A program made the position numbers and the translations under genes. A DNA stretch of 64,000 bases from IMG/VR virus record IMGVR_UViG_3300035189_000005, positions 1-64,000 of that record; one strand, 5' to 3'. The stretch is from a virus. This document shows, piece by piece, positions 59,113 to 64,000 of the stretch. Position 1 is the stretch's first letter; every line of letters begins with the position of its first letter. A model generated the notes under the pieces. That model worked only from the letters and a program-made list of their open reading frames with translations, was not told where the DNA came from and did no database searches.

Positions 59113-62100
59113 ATGGCTGATATCAACTCTATGCTTTCCAAAGCAGCCCAACCTAATGCCATGCTGCCTGGGCCTGAAGAGGATTATGCTCTGCTCGCTG
59201 CACAGCAGCCTGCACCTACCCCAGCTCCGGTTGCCCCACAACCAGCCGGTTCCATTCTTGCCGACAATGGTGTGAACCCATGGAACCCTCCGGCCACTGT
59301 ACCGACTCCTTCCATGTTGCCTACTTTGTCTCAGGACAAGATGGCTGCGGTTACTGCTGCATCCACTGACAAGAAAGCCCAAATGGCTACCCCTTATCAG
59401 ATGGCTGCTGGTGGTCCAACTGGTTCCGGCACTCAGAACATGTCCGACTATGAAGCGGATCTCCGCTACATGGACGCATCGAACCTGACCAAGAAGTATG
59501 GCAGCCAAGCAACTTCGATGTTGCTGGATCGTGTCGCTGGTCAGTTCGAATACCAAGCTGATGCCTCTGTTCCCAACCGTCTCGGCAGTGATGTCACTTA
59601 TGACTCCCTGTCTTCTGGTCTGTCTGGTCTGGGTAATGCCCTGGGTGGTATTGCTGCTCTTGGTACTGGTGTTGTTTCTAACACGGGTGGTGCCACTATC
59701 GCCAAGGCACTGGGTGATGCAACTGAATGGGTACAGGGTACTCAATCCCCTGAACTCCAAGCAGCACGCCGAGTGATGGAAGCGAAGAACTTCCTTGACT
59801 CCCGTGATACTCAAATCGAATTCGAAAAAAACAAGAAGACTGATGGCGAGTTCGTTGCCAGTCTCAAACGTGTCGGCCATGAAGTGGTCAACACTCTGGA
59901 CAATGCCACCGATAACTCCGCTACCGTTATGGACGGTATCTCTCAGGCACTTGGTTCCCTCTTTGCAGTGGGTCCAATTTCCAAGGGTATCGCTGCCCTC
60001 GTACCTCAATCCACCAAGGCTGGTGTAGGTTTGGCTGCTGCCATTGATGCAGCCTCCGGTTCCAAGTCTGCTGCTCGTGTCCTGGCCGCTGCCGGTGAGC
60101 ATGCTCCTGTCCTTGGTTCCATCGCTGCAATTGAAGGTGGTGGTGCTTACCAGCAAGTCACTGCTGACATCATGGGCCGTGACCACCAGAAACTTCTGGA
60201 TGAGTCCCCGATGTACAAGGAGTTGATTGATCAGGGCATGAGCCAAGAGGATGCCAAAGCTACCGTTGCCAACCGCACTGGTAAGCTGGCTGCTGCTATC
60301 ACTGCACCTCTCGCTGCTGCCACCGGTACTCTGGTGAGCAAGTTCGAAGGTTCTCCATTTGCTGCCAAGTCTCTGACCCAAGTGGTAGGCAACATCCTCA
60401 AGGAACCAATCGAAGAAGGTATCCAGGGCGGTACTTCTCAGATCGCTCAGAACTATGCCGAACAGCAATATGCTGACCAAACCAAGGCTCTCTCTGAGGG
60501 TGTTGGTCGTCAGGTTGCTGAAGGTGCCCTCTATGGTCTGGGTATGACTGCTGTCACTCAGGCCCCTGTCGGTGCTGCCAAGGTTGTGGGTGCTGCTGCA
60601 CCAATCGTTGGTCGTGCAACTCTGGCTACTGCTGCCAAAGTGGGTGACTCCCTGGCTGCCCGTGCTGATGCACTTCAAGCCAAGAATGAGGCTGCCAGCC
60701 CAGTAGCTGATGCCACCATCCTCAAGGCTGCCACTGAAGCACAGACCACTGCACCTCAAGCTGCTGCAACTCTACAAGAAGCTGTTCAAGCTCTGCCTGC
60801 TGAGAAGCAACCGGCTGCACAGACCTATGTCGATAAGCTGATGACTGCATCAAACTTCGACCCAGCCGAAGTATCTGCTTCCTTGGCTCCAGCTCTTGAA
60901 GGTTCGACCAACCGTGTTGATGCCATCCAGCGTCTGGCGAAGATGGTTGCTGATGCTCCAGAAGGTAGCCGTGAGCAACTGACCGCTGGCCTGAACATGT
61001 ATGACCTGCTGGCTCCATTCGCCAAGATCGTGGATAGCGATCCTTCGGCCATTGATGCCATCCCTGCTAATCACCCAGCTTCGAACATCATTAAGGAATA
61101 CGATGCTCTGATGGCTAACGTCCAGAACACCCCATCGGTGTTGAAGGCGTTGGGCACCATCCAAGAGATCGTCGCCAAGCAAGCTCAGGCTCCGGTTGAT
61201 GTTACCAATCCTGAAGATGTGCGGAATGCTGCTACTGTTGCTGAGATGGCACCGGACAAGGCGAATCTGGATAACAACGAGAAGATTCTGTATCAGGCTT
61301 CCCAGGGTAACCTTCAGATTACCCCTGAACAGAAAGCTGCTCTGCAAACCTCAGTGGCTATCCTTCGTGCGGCTAAAGCTGCCGATGAAGAAGCCGTCCG
61401 GCTTGGTGACCAATCCAAGGCGGCACAGGTATCCCGTAACGTTCGCACGGAGGAAGGCGAGAAAGGGAAATCGGCGTTGCAGTACGCCCAGGGTGTCATG
61501 TCCGCATGGAAGGCGGGTAACACTGATCTCGCAACTGATCGTCTCGGGGCGATGAAGGATTTCGTCCAGCACATGGACAACAAGGTCGCTGCCCTTAATA
61601 CGCATTTTGCTGGTGGGGACCCGAAGGCAAATGCTGTCACCTACCAAGCACTTGCCCCGAACGGTGAGTGGTTCGACTCCAAAAAGGGATTGAGCGTCAA
61701 CCCGACGAAAGAGGGATCGGTAAAGTTTGCACAAACTGTTGCCATGGAAGCCAAGATGTTGGCCGATGTTTACAACGGGTTGGCTGATGCTTTTCCAGAT
61801 CTGGGCGCTAAACATTTTGATGTTACCTCGTTGGATTCCAAGCTGAATATTCCAGCAAATCAGGTAGTTGCAGCATCCTCCCCTGTTGCCGAAACTCCTG
61901 CGATTAAGCCGGAGTCTACCGTGGCTAAGCCTTCGGCTCCAGCCGCTCCTGTCAAGGTTGTGACACCTGCCCCAGTTGAAAAAGTTCCTGCTCCTGCTGC
62001 AAAAGTGGAGAAAGCACCCGTTAAGGAGACTGTAGCTGAGCCAGTGAAGACCGGGACTGCTGCTGCATTTCCGCAACTGACAACCGTTACATTTGCTGAG

Positions 62101-64000
62101 ACATTCAAGCTGCCGACTGAGCAACTGACTCATACCATTGGTTCCGAAGCTCCGATGGACTTCGTGTCGAATGTGCTGAAGTCTCAGACTAATCTGGTGA
62201 ACTTGGTTGGTAACGCCAAGAAGCAACTGACCCCTGAGATCTCCAAGGCATATGCTGCCCACCTCGATATGGGCCGTAACCTGACCGACACCATGCAATC
62301 CAACCTCTCCAAGTTCCTGGGTGAGAACAAGTTGGGTGAACGCTTCGCTGCCGGTGAGGAAGTGAACCGCTTCGTTGCAGCCAAGGCCCTGAACATCACC
62401 GAGACTGTGGATGGTGAAGTGGTCTATAACCAAGAGTTGGTTGAAGGTGCTGCACTGGCTGGTCTGCAATGGATCATCACTGCTGACAGCATGGGTTCGA
62501 AACTGGATGAGAAGGATGTGGCCGGTATCCTGGGTATCGACGCTGACTTGGTTACCCCAGCTCAACTGGTTGACATGAATGAAGGCCAGTCTGTTGTCGA
62601 AGCCAAACGCAATTTGGCTCAAAAGATCCGCAACTACTGGGGCGTCAAGTCTGACAGCAAAGCTCAGATCGGTAACACCGAAGGTATCCCTGAGTCGGTT
62701 GCTGCTGAACTGATGCGTGCTCTGGAATCTGAAGGCTTGATCCAAACGAAGACTCTGTACTTCACTGCTGATGGCCAACTGGTATCCGGTGAGAAACCGA
62801 AAGGTGTGGTCAAAACCATTGATCGGATCATCCCATCCAAGCTGTCCGAGGAATCTCCAATCCGTGCCTTCCCTACTGCCATCGAGATGGCTGTGATGAA
62901 GACCCCGGAAGAGACTTCCTACATCGGCTCTGGTCAGAAGATTCCTGTCGCTGACACGCAGATGCGTAACCCTTTGGTTCAGAACACTGCCCAGCAGAAG
63001 GCAGCCATTGAGGCTGAGCAATCTACCCCTTACTACATCCAGCCTCGTATGTCTGGCCTGTACGCAGCTCTGGGTGTGGACAACCTGATCCGCATGTTCG
63101 GTGTTCCTGATGCCGACGAAAAGACCATGAACATCAACCACTTCAAGTCGGTTGAAGGCAAGAACCGTTCGATCATCGACGGCTTCAGCCACCTGATGGG
63201 CCAGATTCAGCAAGTCTCCAACGTGGGTGATGCTGAAGGTACTGCTTTGGATCAGACTCCACTGTTCTACCCACACAACATGTCCCGTGTTGGTCGGATG
63301 CAGATGATCGGCAAGTACAGCCCACAGGCCAATAAAATGGTCCGGGAGGCAATCTTGCCTACTCGTTCCACTCTGGACCTGACCAACAAGACGGGCACCG
63401 ACTACAACAACTTCATGCTGGGCATTGCCCAAGCACTGGGTGTCAAAGTCCACAAGATGACCATGGCTGATTCCCGTGCCAAGGCTGAAGCTTTGCTGAC
63501 TGGTCCACTGAGCCAATCGGTGGATAACCTGCGTGCATGGCAGAAGGGCTTCAATGCTGACAACGTTCTGTCTGCTGCTGACTCGATTGCTCCGACCACT
63601 GTGGGTAACCTGATCCAGAACTTCAAAGGTATCGGTCTGACTCCGATGGCGCTGCATGCTGTGATGGAATACTCCCGCATGTTGGATCATCCAGGTAAGG
63701 ACTTCACGACCAGCATCTATGTCGAAGCTGATGGCATGACCAACGGCCCAATGAATGCCATGGCTATGTTCACCACCGGTGAGTTCTCTTCTTCTCAGAT
63801 CACCAACATGGCGAAGGGTGGCTTCTATGTGAACCGTCCAGACATGACGGCGAACGAATACAACTCGACCCAGGACAAGAAGGATCTCTATCAGGCCACT
63901 ACCGATAGCCTTCGTGAACTGATGCGGAACCAACAGGCAAACTTCCAGGCCAACAACCCTGCTGCCAATACCCAGCTCAACCATCTGTTCAACCTGATGG
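59113..64000 (+). CDS. virion RNA polymerase (N4 gp50-like), 5' part; runs off the right edge
   Basis: ATG at 59113 opens a frame of 1629 codons still open at 64000. In N4 this protein is about 3500 residues and is packaged and ejected to transcribe early genes. The first ~950 residues are Ala/Gln-rich with hydrophobic stretches (ejection part). The polymerase domain is entered: the T/DxxGR motif appears as MSRVGRMQM (Arg about 1395) and motif A as YVEADGMTNGP (Asp about 1540). Motifs B and C lie beyond the window. It would recognise the early promoter hairpins at 31 kb. Confidence 0.95.
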   Translation, partial: MADINSMLSKAAQPNAMLPGPEEDYALLAAQQPAPTPAPVAPQPAGSILADNGVNPWNPPATVPTPSMLPTLSQDKMAAVTAASTDKKAQMATPYQMAAGGPTGSGTQNMSDYEADLRYMDASNLTKKYGSQATSMLLDRVAGQFEYQADASVPNRLGSDVTYDSLSSGLSGLGNALGGIAALGTGVVSNTGGATIAKALGDATEWVQGTQSPELQAARRVMEAKNFLDSRDTQIEFEKNKKTDGEFVASLKRVGHEVVNTLDNATDNSATVMDGISQALGSLFAVGPISKGIAALVPQSTKAGVGLAAAIDAASGSKSAARVLAAAGEHAPVLGSIAAIEGGGAYQQVTADIMGRDHQKLLDESPMYKELIDQGMSQEDAKATVANRTGKLAAAITAPLAAATGTLVSKFEGSPFAAKSLTQVVGNILKEPIEEGIQGGTSQIAQNYAEQQYADQTKALSEGVGRQVAEGALYGLGMTAVTQAPVGAAKVVGAAAPIVGRATLATAAKVGDSLAARADALQAKNEAASPVADATILKAATEAQTTAPQAAATLQEAVQALPAEKQPAAQTYVDKLMTASNFDPAEVSASLAPALEGSTNRVDAIQRLAKMVADAPEGSREQLTAGLNMYDLLAPFAKIVDSDPSAIDAIPANHPASNIIKEYDALMANVQNTPSVLKALGTIQEIVAKQAQAPVDVTNPEDVRNAATVAEMAPDKANLDNNEKILYQASQGNLQITPEQKAALQTSVAILRAAKAADEEAVRLGDQSKAAQVSRNVRTEEGEKGKSALQYAQGVMSAWKAGNTDLATDRLGAMKDFVQHMDNKVAALNTHFAGGDPKANAVTYQALAPNGEWFDSKKGLSVNPTKEGSVKFAQTVAMEAKMLADVYNGLADAFPDLGAKHFDVTSLDSKLNIPANQVVAASSPVAETPAIKPESTVAKPSAPAAPVKVVTPAPVEKVPAPAAKVEKAPVKETVAEPVKTGTAAAFPQLTTVTFAETFKLPTEQLTHTIGSEAPMDFVSNVLKSQTNLVNLVGNAKKQLTPEISKAYAAHLDMGRNLTDTMQSNLSKFLGENKLGERFAAGEEVNRFVAAKALNITETVDGEVVYNQELVEGAALAGLQWIITADSMGSKLDEKDVAGILGIDADLVTPAQLVDMNEGQSVVEAKRNLAQKIRNYWGVKSDSKAQIGNTEGIPESVAAELMRALESEGLIQTKTLYFTADGQLVSGEKPKGVVKTIDRIIPSKLSEESPIRAFPTAIEMAVMKTPEETSYIGSGQKIPVADTQMRNPLVQNTAQQKAAIEAEQSTPYYIQPRMSGLYAALGVDNLIRMFGVPDADEKTMNINHFKSVEGKNRSIIDGFSHLMGQIQQVSNVGDAEGTALDQTPLFYPHNMSRVGRMQMIGKYSPQANKMVREAILPTRSTLDLTNKTGTDYNNFMLGIAQALGVKVHKMTMADSRAKAEALLTGPLSQSVDNLRAWQKGFNADNVLSAADSIAPTTVGNLIQNFKGIGLTPMALHAVMEYSRMLDHPGKDFTTSIYVEADGMTNGPMNAMAMFTTGEFSSSQITNMAKGGFYVNRPDMTANEYNSTQDKKDLYQATTDSLRELMRNQQANFQANNPAANTQLNHLFNLM

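Larger units (their letters stand above)
1..64000. repeat. dispersed 7-mer GAACCAA/TTGGTTC
   Basis: By eye I found 89 copies on the two strands (examples: 1938, 6571, 13097, 18396, 22144, 34321, 34350, 43831, 52208, 57104, 63930); chance expectation is about eight. They occur in leaders (often as GAACCAAAGG before a ribosome site), beside G5/C5 hairpins and inside genes in all frames. Confidence 0.75.

Noticed and set aside
1-64000. CRISPR arrays, insertion sequences, integrase or lysogeny genes
   Set aside because: I looked for regularly spaced repeats, transposase motifs, integrase signatures and repressor/attachment layouts and saw none; the phage appears strictly lytic.

Overview
The window is most of the genome of an N4-like podovirus (Schitoviridae). 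The hallmarks are a split phage RNA polymerase (RNAP1 and RNAP2), an N4-type family A DNA polymerase, rIIA/rIIB-like proteins, a MoxR-type ATPase next to a VWA/zincin protein, an N4-type terminase, portal and capsid block, and the 5' part of the giant virion RNA polymerase gene. The host cannot be read from the sequence. A Pseudomonas-like gammaproteobacterium is a reasonable guess from the moderate GC content and the LUZ7/LIT1-like layout, but it is only an inference.

Layout. Bases 1-33,188 are almost all on the minus strand and read leftward: early genes (33.2-26.5 kb), RNAP1 and RNAP2 (26.5-24.2 kb), an Ig-like decoration protein, nucleotide and DNA metabolism genes (HNH, AAA+, VWA, dCTP deaminase-like, ThyX, rIIA/rIIB, MazG-like), then replication genes (SF1 helicase, DNA polymerase, Cas4-like nuclease, gp43-like protein cut by the left edge). 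Bases 33,349-64,000 are on the plus strand and hold the late genes: a packaging-end cluster with TerL, tail and fibre genes (including a collagen-like fibre and an SGNH-hydrolase spike), a lysis cassette (holin, muramidase, Rz with embedded Rz1), portal, scaffold-like protein, major capsid protein, ejected internal proteins, and the virion RNA polymerase cut by the right edge. One small plus-strand island (15.86-16.99 kb) with a glycine-rich protein sits inside the minus-strand half.

In N4 the early genes start at one physical end and the terminase genes lie at the other. Here they are back to back, so the contig is probably a circularised assembly with the terminal repeat collapsed near 31-33.3 kb.

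Regulation. Two short hairpins with purine loops (31,003-31,015 and 31,939-31,951) match the format of N4 virion-RNAP promoters. Many rho-independent terminators separate operons.

Most unusual parts. First, a ~1 kb gene-free stretch (17.87-18.90 kb) on the minus strand that is densely structured: three modules closed by long helices sharing one asymmetric internal loop, with tRNA-like D-arms and T-arms but no recognisable anticodon arm, ending in a terminator. This is a candidate large ornate noncoding RNA. Second, the 7-mer GAACCAA/TTGGTTC is present roughly ten times more often than chance, on both strands and in all reading frames. Third, an Ig-like (ASH/choice-of-anchor-D) domain is split across two overlapping late ORFs.
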